Source: Branchiostoma floridae (Eukaryota; Chordata; Leptocardii; Amphioxiformes; Branchiostomatidae). Taken from it: a DNA stretch of 64,000 bases. This document shows, piece by piece, positions 1 to 11,880 of the stretch. The stretch is from the NCBI RefSeq assembly GCF_000003815.2, contig NC_049990.1:12380693-12444692 (forward strand). Direction: 5' to 3'. The position numbers were made by a program, and so were the translations under genes. Numbering within the stretch: the first letter of the stretch is position 1; the number at the start of each line of letters is the position of its first letter. Under the pieces are notes generated by a model. The model worked only from the letters and a program-made list of their open reading frames with translations. It did not search any database and was not told where the DNA came from.

Positions 1-420
1 AACAATGATCGAGTTATCAAACTAACTGGTTCTACGACTCTGTATCACAAAGATACTGTCAATCAAATTTCGGTATCCATGGAGACAAACTTCAAAGCAC
101 CATACCGACAGCTCGTTTTTCAATAAACGAAAAACGCTTCCTCATTTGAGTCATTAGTCTTGTTTTAACGGGTCAGTGACAATTGTGACAATTACACCAG
201 CAAACACAGCTACCTGAATATACGTAGTACGGGTGGCAACGCCCCGAAAATAATGTCTATTAAGACTTGGACCAAGGAGGTTAGAAATGTCCTTTGTGGT
301 TTTACCTGGATCTGAGCCAGGAAAACGACAAACCACGTCTGACTGTTATGTAAACGTTGGAGGAAAAATACCAAGGCCGTGACTTGTGTAAGGAGAGGGG
401 CTGGTTACTCTGGAGACGAA

Positions 421-640
421 TACGATCAGACGACATTCTGTGAGAGAACGGCGGACGTTTCTCTAAACAGTGAGGACACGGAGGGCGCGAAAAGGGAGAC
501 GACTAGGATCAGACGATATTTTGTGAGAAAATACGATCAGACGATATTTTGTGAGAGAGTACGATCAGACGACATTTGTGAGAGAACGGCGGACGTGTCT
601 CTAAACAGTGAGGCAACGGAGGGCGCGAAACGGGAACTAG
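421..640 (+). repeat. Compound tandem repeat
   Basis: An about 78-bp unit at 421-500 recurs with few changes at 562-640. Between them a shorter unit beginning GATCAGACGA and containing TTTTGTGAGA is repeated at about 507-560. All units share the core GATCAGACGA(C/T)AT followed by TGTGAGAGA. A 112-codon frame runs across it, but it follows the repeat structure and shows no recognisable protein. Confidence 0.75.
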
Positions 641-1629
641 AAGGGTCGGCTAGTGTGGTAAGAATTGATTTATCATTTCCACCGCTGGGAATGTTATGTT
701 TTCATTTGTGTATGTAGAAAAGCTCTTATACACGTAGTTTCTTAACAAGATGGATTATCTTGGCCGTAGCAGGAGTAGGTGGGGGCATTTGTTAACAAAT
801 ACTGAACTGAATCCTGATTTAGATATTCTTGTTAGCATTTTGGCCTTTGTCAGATGGAGTCATGTGTTGGAAACTGTTTAAGATGAATAAAGGGTAGTGA
901 ATAGTACATGCAATCCAGAACGCACGTCAGTCGTGGTCAGTTAATTAATGCAAATGAATTTTCTTCCCTATATAGGCTTTGATCTACTAGAAATACTGTC
1001 GATACAAAAGCATTATATATCAAAGATCTACTCAGTGGCGACGTCATTGCGACCGCTCTGCGTTCTAAAATATGACAAACCAATCAACTAATTACATAGA
1101 AGAACGAATCTTTTTTATGCTTTGGATGTTTTGTGTTTTCGTTTCAGTCATACTTTTACATCTATTTGCATGACATTTCAATCATGAGTTCAATGGTTAC
1201 ACAAGTCCAATTGGACTCGCAGCGCTATCGCCTCTGGTGAAATGGGGGAGTTTATCTCTACCCCTAGTGCATCACATATAAAAATAGGCTAATGATTTCT
1301 TATAATTCTTTCCTTCCTATCTATCAATTAAGACCTTCTTGTCATTTTCTCATTACCCTTTTCTACTTTTCTCCTGTGAATGAGAAGGAAGTGACGGATA
1401 GGTCTAATGCACTCTCCTATTATGTGCTACCAGGAAAGAAAGAAAGATTCCGAAACAATATGATTCAGACGCATACATCTTTTATGGTGCCCTTTTTCCG
1501 TTTGAGAAATGTTTCTGTATGATTCAATTTCACAGAATGGTAACGTTTGCTGCTATACATGCTCTTAGGAAATTAACTATGACCTGTATCTGCATAACTG
1601 CTGAGTGGCTATGTAGCGTAACAAACGAT

Positions 1630-1631
<2 letters not shown>

Positions 1632-1715
<84 letters not shown>

Positions 1716-1788
1716 CTGTCTGCATGTCTCTGTCTCTCTCTCTTTCTGTCTGTCTGTCTCTATCTGTCTATCCCTCTGCCTCTGTGTG

Positions 1789-1826
<38 letters not shown>

Positions 1827-1950
1827 TCTCTTTCTATCTCTATCTATCTATCTATCTATCTATCTCTGTCTGCATGTCCTGCATGTCTGTCTCTCTCTCT
1901 CTCTCTGTCTCTCTCTGCCCCTCTGTCTCTCTCTCTCTCTCTCCCTCTCT
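1632..1950. repeat. Microsatellite (TC)n, (CTAT)n, (CTGT)n
   Basis: Long CT/TC runs are interrupted by CTAT and CTGT tetranucleotide blocks over roughly 320 bp. The Ser/Leu-rich open frames on both strands are simple-repeat artefacts. Confidence 0.95.
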
Positions 1951-2245
1951 GATAAATATGATGAACTGATGACTTGGTATTTGAAAAAAATTGCAACCCG
2001 TACCCGTGTCCTTAAAAGTAGGGGTTAAAAATGGCGACATTGGTGATACTGTATTCTGTACCACGCATCATGTATAATTAATAGTTCTCGCTTGAACTTT
2101 TGTTTATTATGACCCAGCGTGTTGGGAAAAGGTTATGAAAGTTCATATTAATGTCATTGAGTGACAAGACGATTATATCAAAATAAAGGATGATGAGGTC
2201 ACAGGAGAGTTTTGAACATAAAACAGACACACTCTGTACACGTTA

Positions 2246-2433
2246 TACTCTCCAAGCAGAGGTTAGGCTCCGGCTGTTTTTTGTTTGTTTGTTTTTTACG
2301 TTGTTAGGCGTTTTTATCGGTCTTTCTATCGACCGCGGGACATCAAAAAGACAGCACAATATAAAAAAAACGATAAAAACGCCTAAAGAAGGTAAGAAAA
2401 AACAACCGGAGCCTAACCTCTGCTTGGAGAGTA
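2246..2433. mobile_element. Foldback MITE, family 1 copy a
   Basis: Ends are near-perfect inverted repeats beginning TACTCTCCAAGCAGAGG on the left and closing with the complement on the right (CCTCTGCTTGGAGAGTA). Pairing continues inward through the T-rich/A-rich segments and GGCGTTTTTATCG. No coding capacity, so non-autonomous. A diverged copy sits at 20669-20817. Confidence 0.8.
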
Positions 2434-4275
2434 CTGACGTCAGAACCCAGCCAAACACGCGTATACGTCATACGGTCGTTTTACGATTATAAACTGGAGA
2501 CATTCTTAGGATGTTCATGCATGCATGTGTCAAGCTAAGTTGTCTTGTCACGGGAAAGACAGTCTTGTAGGCGGATGGTTCTGTAGCAGCCTTGTTGAAA
2601 ACTCTGCATCAATTGCAAAATCGAACGACGACATACTGCGCTGAACACACCCCGCCGTTAGATGACTGTTAATTGCCATTTTGACTCAATACACAATGGA
2701 AAATTTATCTTCTTTCAACATTTACCGAAAAAACTTATTTGTCTTTAGCACTTCAGTAGGATAGAAAAGATATTAGTGCTTCGTTTGTGCCCCAGATGGG
2801 GATATTTTCTTCCGTTTAAGCTCCTATATCTCATACCTCTAGCGGCGTATTTACCCTGCCCTTATACCAACATATACAACGCATCGAAGACTGTCTTTGG
2901 CATAGTACAATTGATTAGCAAATTCTGGCGTGAAATTTCTGTTTATCACCAGTGTTTTCCCAAACAAACCGTAACTATAACCGATCCAGTAGAGGAGGGA
3001 GCGGTATTTACCTAATCTCACTGCCCTTGGGCAAATATACGTGCCTGGGTAAATCGTTTTCGGACCCCGAGTCAATGGAACAGGTGGTCTCAAACAATCC
3101 TAATTGTTAACAAATAGACCATACAAATGATCCGTTGGGCGACCTAAACATCATCTCCATGGATCTGACATCTTTGTGTTGTTCAGAAAACATGAATAGT
3201 GACTCATGAAAACACCAAGCTACCTTCGTTAGTTAGTTGACCTCTAGGCCACTAGCGAACTGTAACAGTTGTAGTCAAGTGTCACTACCGTATTTTGGCG
3301 TACACACACGCGTACGTACACACCATCTTCGGCGAAGCTAGCACACCACTCGTAAGTTTTCTGTCCTTTTTTTTTCTTTTACCAATTACATGAACGTAGA
3401 TTTTCCATGGCCTGTAGGTAGTTAAGGTGTGTACCCTTAGCAACGTAACTATTTTCGTTAGCTTCCCTATTTGCTCACGGTGCTCGTGGTTGAAAACTTT
3501 TTCTATTGACAAAAATGGACAAAATGTAAAGATAGCATGTCTGCCATTAACACATCTAAAAATCAGGAGAACCCTTCTGACAGTTTGTCATATAAGAATC
3601 TATTTTCTAAGATGATTTGCATGGTCTCTAACGTTATGCGATTTCCAAAGAGTTTGGGATCATTGTCGCTTGATCAATTTCATTGTGAATAAGAAATTAC
3701 TTACAATACAGTTTGGCCGGTTTCAAATAAATAGTATCGATGAAAAATTAAGCTCGAGTTTTCAGTTCACTGCGTTCATTGAACAAGAGTGCCATTATTA
3801 GCATTTTGGGGCGAGTTTCCGATATCGAGTTATCTTGTACACATGCATGAAACGGTGCGATGTTTTGTACACATTTTGGAGGCCAAGAATACGCTTCCTT
3901 GTAGGCGATCCAAAAAAGACTCCGCTTTCTTAAAAGTGACCAAAATAAACATCTAATTGAATTTTTTTAGTTTACAGTCTCAAACTGGCGCATGAGACAG
4001 TTGGTGTGGCTGGTTGACCTTCATGCGTTGTCAAGGTCAAATTGGACAAGAAATAGAAAGTTCAACGGCCTCTTGAGGTGCTGTTGGAACCTTGAAATAA
4101 TCGGGCTCAAGTTGCAGAACACGTTAGAAGATTCTCCGTTGTTATTTCACTGTTTACAAATGAGGTATCTCGCTAGCCCGTTCCCTTGGTTGAGTAAGAA
4201 GTAACATATTTTTTATCATAAACAATTCGTACACTGAAAGCAAGTTGAATATATGGCTTCTGACACATACAAAAT

Positions 4276-4320
4276 TACCTACATACATACATACATACAT
4301 GTACATAAGCACACACACAC

Positions 4321-4361
<41 letters not shown>

Positions 4362-4369
4362 CATACACT
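4276..4369. repeat. Microsatellite (CATA)n / (CA)n
   Basis: CATA units followed by a long CA run. The overlapping His/Thr-rich and Val/Cys-rich frames are not genes. Confidence 0.95.
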
Positions 4370-7300
4370 TATACATACCCACATGCTATATACACGCATA
4401 CACAACAATACGTGTTTTGAGACCACACCCTACCTACATCCCCACAGCTCATATATACATTCCATGCAATATATCAGTACATACTGCATGCTCCAGTAAT
4501 AATCACCGAGCTACCTTTACTGTATTCATTTGTTTCCTTTCATGGTTTTAAGGGATAGATTATATCTCTCTGCATGCTAAGCACCCGTATCGCATTTCCC
4601 AGACACACGAATGTAGCTCTTTCTTCAGTGAAGTCCCAGTCACCCATACGTAGCTTTCTTTACATCTCCAACCACCTATTCAGTCTAAGCGTTCCCATAC
4701 CCATACACCCAAACCACCTGGAACAAAATAGCAAGATATGATATCTCAGCTGCAGGCCCAATGTTTTTCACTGAATGGTATTGGGCGACCAAAATTGGAC
4801 TCATAATTTGATCCATGATATAAAGGTAAGGTTTGAAAGGCAACAAAAAACACAAATCTTACAAAATACAGCTCTTTATCAATGAGATTCGTTGGAATAA
4901 CCTGTAAGCTTTCATGTTATGTTGCTGTCTCAGTATGGCTTCCTTGTGACAAAGTAAAGAAGCTCCAGAGGTCACCAGGTAAGGCGACACCTGCTATGAC
5001 AAGTGGACAATGAAAGACAAACTTTGCTACCATGGAGTCTCTGCGGTTCAATAGAGTGTGACGTGGTGCCCTAACGTTCATCATACCGTACCATAGCCTA
5101 CAACGCAAACGCGTAGGAAAAGTAGTTCACTAGAACCGTAACAGTTTCTGCCGTCTACTTCTGCAGATAGTGATGCGGCTTCCACGGTATGTACTGTGTG
5201 TTTTTGGTTAGTCCTTACATAAGAGTATTCGTTTTGGCGTTAGGATAGCCCGTTATTTGATTTAGGCTCGGTTAACCGTACTAGGGTGATCCCTTGTTTA
5301 CTTGTTTCTTTTCTCAATCTTTGTGCGTTTGGCGGGCTAATTTTCCTGGTGTTTTTTTTACTCAAAATTGCGAGATACAGTTCCCTAGACGTTTACTGCA
5401 TGGGGTATAAGTCTATGTTTCAAATGTGCATCATACATACTACTAGTATATGCTGATGCGTATACGGGCTACATAATACGGGATACGTAGATATTTTAGC
5501 AAGAAATCTGACCGTTGTCATTGGCAACAGTGATGACTGTTCGACTAAAAGCTAACAGTAAACAATCGCAATGTGTAGGGAAAGCAGACAAAAGTAAAAT
5601 GAGGAGGGACGACTTTGTTGAAAGATCGGTCGGCGTAGGTAAATGTGATAGAATAGTGATGACAAATGAGATAGCACATGACATTATACAGACACGATAT
5701 CATCAATCACTACATGTGTCAGCCAAGCAATTAATCTGATACGTGTATAACAGTACATTAGTATTGTACACACCGTTTTACATAGTCCATTCGAAGGGAA
5801 TCCGTGTATCCGTTGGTCTATGTTGTGGGAATGCAATTTTCTATCCGTTTGTCGTTTTATTTTACACTATCCTTACATTTAGGACCGAATTTTATACCTT
5901 CTATAGATTATTTATAAAGAATGCAAGTGCATAATACATACATTTGTGCTCTTAAAAGCTTAAGCACAGAATATGCACGACAAGATTTTATCATATCCTT
6001 TCGCAAAATACCGAGAAAATAACGCCTTTCAATCTCCTGTTTTGTTTATGACATAATATTTATGTCAAGTGGCGTTTCCTCACAAGTTATGTATGCAAAA
6101 TATTACCGGTGACTGTTTTATCGTACGTTAGTGAAGTTACATTCAGTTCAATGCATCGGTAGGGACCACGCCCTACAGAACACTTCCTTATTGCTAGGAC
6201 AAAGTTCGAAGTGATTTAAACCTACTCGAACAGTCATGCTCGTAACTGTAACATTTCTCCCAAGTTCAACAATAAAACTGTTCTGCTAATGACTTTGTTT
6301 ACAAGGTGTGATTGGGAAACATTACCTACGCAAAACAAACTAACATCTCCTTCCTAGACAGAAAGTTCTTTGTTGGTTTAGACCGTATGTTTTTACAAAA
6401 TAAACATCCATTGCCATACAGAAATGGAAGCTCACGTCTTCTAGACAGTTCTTATACTCTCATTTGTATGCTGTTTATGGTACAACAACGGCTGTATGTC
6501 CTTTTAATGCCGTTGAGAGTATGGTAAACACGTACGCTTACTATTGACAAAGCCATCTCATGTTTTTCTTTCTCTGTGCTTTTTTTCTTAATCTCTTTTT
6601 GTTATCTATTAGTAGTTATGATCTACGACAAGCAAGGTTTGTCTTTTTTTGCTGTAGTACTATGGTAAAATTTTCTGACTCAATTCTGTGATGAAGTTAG
6701 CTAGCTGTGTGGTGGACACGGAAATTGACACCGTCTCTTGAGTGGCACCAAAACATAGCAACAGTGGGGTGAGGCGCGTGTCAGTCTTTCAAAGGGAAAG
6801 GTAAAAGAGGTCAGCTTTTCTTCTGGCGGGAAACAAGGACCCGAATGTCGTCTGCGTGAGGTAACTGTGCCCCCGGTCAGAGTCAGTCATTTCTTTTCAC
6901 CTTGTTTGTTGTCACGACTTCGGCCCGGTGGGGGGTTCGCTTGTGTTTACGAAAAAGATTGACATTGTTCGACCTTTCTAGAACTTGAACGAAGCAACTT
7001 TGGAAGTCTTGTTGTCAGGCAGGCTTCAAGGAAGAACTTGTTATGGATACGACTTTTTCCGCAGTCGTCCGTGCAATCAAAGGACACGTAATGAGTTTTT
7101 AAAGATGAGAGTGTCACATCAATATTCATTATACATTTAAATTTCAGGAAGTTTAGGGGGGAAAGCAAATCATGTTTACTTCGTCCAGTCAACTTTGACG
7201 TTAGCTCACCATTCAAATGACCGCGTGTCGCACAAAACTATACATGTATTGTCTAATTCTTTGTTTTATCTAACACGTTTTGCATGTGTATTTTGCAGAA

Positions 7301-7385
7301 TGCTTTTGGTTTTCTGATAGTGCATGTAGAATGTCTACTGTGCTTACCTTAGGGTGCAAAGGCTGCATATTGAGAGGAATTATAC

Positions 7386-7410
7386 CTTTCTTTCTTTCTT
7401 TCTTTCTTTA
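7386..7410. repeat. Microsatellite (CTTT)n
   Basis: Six consecutive CTTT units. Confidence 0.9.
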
Positions 7411-7519
7411 TTGACGATGAGACATGTCATTACAAGGGTCTGTCTATGCAGCTTTGGGCTGGTATGAAGGAGTTAAGTCCGTTACGATTTTAGTATCAAG
7501 CTGTATTGTTTGTACTGGG

Positions 7520-7661
7520 CTAATCTCCAAGTAGATCCTACGGTAGCATAAGATAGTATCAAAAGCTGGCAGAGCAGCAAAACACACTCCAATGCCGGCT
7601 TCACTTCTCTGCCAGCTTTTGATACTATCTTATGCTACCGTAGGATCTGCTTGGAGATTAG
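7520..7661. mobile_element. Long-arm hairpin, MITE-like
   Basis: Two 55-nt arms (7520-7574 and 7607-7661) are inverted copies with about one mismatch, separated by a 32-nt loop. The outermost bases are CTAATCTCCAAG and CTTGGAGATTAG. No coding capacity. Either a young foldback element or a hairpin-forming transcript; I favour the mobile element because similar foldbacks recur through the window. Confidence 0.7.
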
Positions 7662-8559
7662 TAATGAGTCACTGGTCTCAAATGCAACAATTTTCAGCAA
7701 CGCAGTGAAATCATTGTAGTAAAAGAAATATGTGGATTCTGTCACGACTGTGACGTCATGGCGTGTGAAATATGGTCAGTAAACAAGGGTGATAACTGCA
7801 ACACACGCACGTAGGTTTTATTCATGAAGACTAAATTGCAAATCGTGGTGGGGCTTACTCTTCGTATCATTCGCATCGTAAGTATAGAATTGACACGAAA
7901 GAGACGCAAAAGAATCGTTTTTTTCATCCGATCCATTTGGTTACCGGACAAAAGTATATTTACAACAAAAGTGTATTTAGAAGTTAAGAATTCAGAATAA
8001 CCATGCGTATTATCGGCGTCACGAATTCTTTGTTCAGTCCTTCCACTTAGAAATAGGGAGCCTTGAATAAGCGTATGAAGGGCGTATTAACACCTCGCAA
8101 TTATAAGGAAAGGCGACCCAAAAGTTCAAGTACATGTACAAGTCATGGCTGATCGCATGTGCACAAACAACGTACTAACAACAAAGAGCATAACTGAACA
8201 TGGCGTTTGCATGTCACAAAACATCATTCAAAAGCTTTTCTCTTATAACATCTTACTGTATACAAAGAAGAAAACTTGGACTCTAACAACGCTTGATAAC
8301 ACTTGTGTCTTAAAGCTGAAGAAAATGTCATGGCATTTACTTCTTAATGTGTATCTGCATATGGCGTCATAAATGTCATACGCCACCATAATAGAGGACC
8401 TAATATATGGTGACTTTTTGTTTGGAACGCAATATCATAATCTGACAAAGAAAATATCGTTTGAAACATTTGTCTTGTGGTGAATTTGCACACTTAATTA
8501 CCCACGATGACGTGACGGAGAGTACAACATCCGTTTTATTTTGTTTTTGTCAGGAGAAA

Positions 8560-11500
8560 ATGGCGGCGGTAGAGGAGATGAACAAGGGGCTTAGCGCCCT
8601 GCTCGATGTCTTAGACACCATGGCTACAGACAAGAACAAAAATGGAACCAACCACTTACTTCAGGACAAGACAAAGGGTGTGGTAAGTAGAACAGAATTT
8701 GTTCCTTGTTATTACATCTCTATGCTCTTTCACATCTTCATCTAGTATATTACAAATCATTTGTAACATTGTAGTGTTTAACATAGATACACTGTTGATA
8801 ATGCTTTTGTTGCAAATCGGACACAAAAATTCGTCACACGTTGTTGAATTATATATTCATCACATAGAAAAGAACTACAAGTTCCCTAAAGCAAATAAGG
8901 TCAATATCTACGTCTTGTTTAGATCTTAGATGTGTGTTTTCGTCTCCTTACAGAACGCTGCATGGCAGGGCATATGTAAGGAGTACTTTGGGAAGATCCA
9001 AGGCGAAGACGCTAACGCAGAGGCGAAGCAGATGGCGCAGATAGTGTCTCACCTGACCAGGTGTAAGGACGCCATGTGTAGGCTCACAGCGGTAGGTAAC
9101 ATCCGGTAACATACGTCGTACGGTCATTCTGTCTATGTCATCGTACGATATCACAAAATGAGGTCGTTCTTATGTTTAACGTGCATGTTTCCTGCAAAAT
9201 GTAACGTCGGGAAAAGTGGTCTTGTAACGGAAAAAGCTGTCCTGTCGTCGGTTTGTTCTGTCACAGCTTGCTTGAAAAACTATATATCAAAATTGTGACC
9301 GCGTCGTATACACTAACAAATGGTGTATTTATATTGATAAGTTATGCTCTCGCTGAAAAGATTGCACGACGTGTTTAGAATTACGATTAACATGATAGCA
9401 TGCAGTGTCCTACTTGACAAGGGGTAAGATGTATACAATGCACATTATACCGTCTACACTATGATAACCTGAATATACAACAACAAGTAAAAATGGAAAT
9501 TGCACAACACTTGTTTTAGAATGACGACTAACAAATTTATATTCATTATATAATTGAGTACATTAGGGTCTTATCAAATTACACGGAGCAACACTAAAGA
9601 AGGCCATATATAGTAACTTGTTTTCGGGATACTATATCATATCTGACATCTCTATCTTGTAGTATGTGAAACATAAACATGCCTAGCTTATGCCTCACAA
9701 GTTTTTTTTTTTTTTTCAAATACAATTAATCAAATTTTAGCCTAAAGTTAAGATGATTTCTGTTGTTACGACTCGGCTAATCTTTCACTGCCTTTACTTT
9801 TTCTCCAGGACGCAATGCGGAATTCTCAAGACGTTGCACGTGAGTACTCAAGACTTATTCTGTCACTTATCGCCGATAAACCGAGTGAGAGATTTGCAGT
9901 GCCTAAGCACACTTCATGACAAAGCCGCAAGGTGGCAGTGTTGATTGGTGATAGGCTTCACTTTTGGATACAGGCCGGAGTTCATCTGTGAGCGATTGGG
10001 ACTTTGGGGGCTCTTTCCACCTTCCCCTCGTGTACCTCTCAACACACGTATGGAGGTGCTTGACTATGAAAACGTTTTTGTTGACTTGAAGGCAAGATAT
10101 CATGTTTCAGAACGGGTGTACTTGAAGGCATGGGTTTTAAGCGTCGCTGTAGAGTATGCAAATAGGTGGTGCGATTGTTAGCAGCAAAACCTAACAATAC
10201 AAAAAAATACAACCTACTGCATTTCATATAACGTCACACCTACGTTACGATAGCAAATTTATTTAACTTAGATGGCGTCATGATTGGGAAATTTTGGAAA
10301 AAGCTGAATCACTCCTTGAAGTAAGGCTTGTCAAAAGACTTGATTGACGACAGCCTCAAGTACGTATCACGTGACAACCCAAGTCCATTTCTGTCGCAGA
10401 TGTTGCTACAGTTGCAAAGTCTTGTACGTCCTTCAACTAACACTTATCCTTCGTCTTAATGCCAGTAATAGGGACACAGAAGAAAGGGAATAATAGAGAG
10501 ATTTTTAAGGCATTTGATACCAAAGGGCATTGAACACCTGGTTTAGTATGTTTTTCTTATAGAATTAAGTGCATTGTGAGGGACTCGATTTGCATACGGG
10601 CTCATTGTGAGTAGAAGTAAAAACAGGGCTACAAGTGAACGTGCATAGCTTCGTCTCGGTATAGTTTCCACATTTGTCTTTGGAGAAGAGTTCGTTTGAG
10701 GCATACGTTTTTATCGAGACTTGGTCTGGACAACGGTTTGGATAAACGAAGAGCAAAATGGATTCCTTCGATTTCGGAGCACCGCTTCTTCCACAACCCG
10801 TTGAGAGTAGGAAGCCGTTTGGAGACCTGATGAACGGGCATAAAATGAACCCGAAAGCCATGCAGAGATACATGGATTTATTCAACAGGCTTTATAGTAA
10901 GTTTACCACTTTTTGTCATGTACAAGATACGTGTTGGGGGGGAGGGGTGTTAAAGGTGGCAAAAACACCCAATCAGTTTTGTTAAGAGTAATGTAACATT
11001 GTTCTGGAAGAAGGTAAGTTTTTTTTCTACATCTTAACATGGGGACATATGGCTTTAGCTTTTGTTTAAACAGACACCTTGCGGTAAATATCTTGCCCCT
11101 TGGTAATGTTTCTCCTCATAGTACAGTACAAACTTCGAAGTTAACGTTATGGCATAATGATGTCAGGTCCATGACGAAATATGTACAGGCGTCCGAATTC
11201 GAAGGCACTGACGCCACTGAAGGCACTGATGACAGCCCTCAAGTTACGCTGTATGCAAAACAAACTGTTTCGTACATGTATGCTGTTCGGAAACTACCCC
11301 CCCTCCCTGCCCCGTGAGTTCACCAAATTCTTGTCTGCTGTCTATGGCGAAGCAGTCTGATCATACCCTGTGTATATTGGTGAGACCTACCTCTGTCCCC
11401 TAACTCTGCCGGAGTATACTGTCATTTTTTGTTGACGATTGTCCACAGTAAAACGCCACTTCAAAAACTGAAAAGCGAAACAACGCCCTTTAATCCAACC

Positions 11501-11755
11501 ACCATAGCCGTTCTTCTCCGATACTCTGCCCATACGTATTCTACCTTCAGATGTTTTATAGTTTGAAACAAGTCTTCATTTCTTCTTTCTGTCTGTTTGT
11601 TTGTCTGTCTGTGTGTGTGCCTTCCTGCCTGCCTGATGTCTGCCTGTCTGCCTGTCTGTCTCTATCTGTCTGTCTGTACTGTCTGTCTGTCCGCCTGCCT
11701 GTCTGTCTGTCTGTCTGCCTGCCTGCCTGCCTGTCTGTCTGTCTGTCTGTCTGCC

Positions 11756-11791
<36 letters not shown>

Positions 11792-11806
11792 CGCCTGTCT
11801 GTCTAT

Positions 11807-11880
<74 letters not shown>

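Larger units (their letters stand above)
1..8559. other. Gene-poor left flank
   Basis: No exon with convincing splice sites and protein-like content was recognised here. The open frames present are short and mostly AT-rich or lie on simple repeats. It holds a tandem repeat (421-640), simple repeats (about 1632-1950, 4276-4369, 7386-7410) and two foldback elements (2246-2433, 7520-7661). The untranslated first exon and promoter of gene A should lie somewhere in the right part, because a splice acceptor ends at 8553 just before the first recognised ATG; I could not place them. Confidence 0.5.

Noticed and set aside
1519-2028. 169-codon Ser/Leu-rich frame
   Set aside because: Encoded by TC and CTAT microsatellite.
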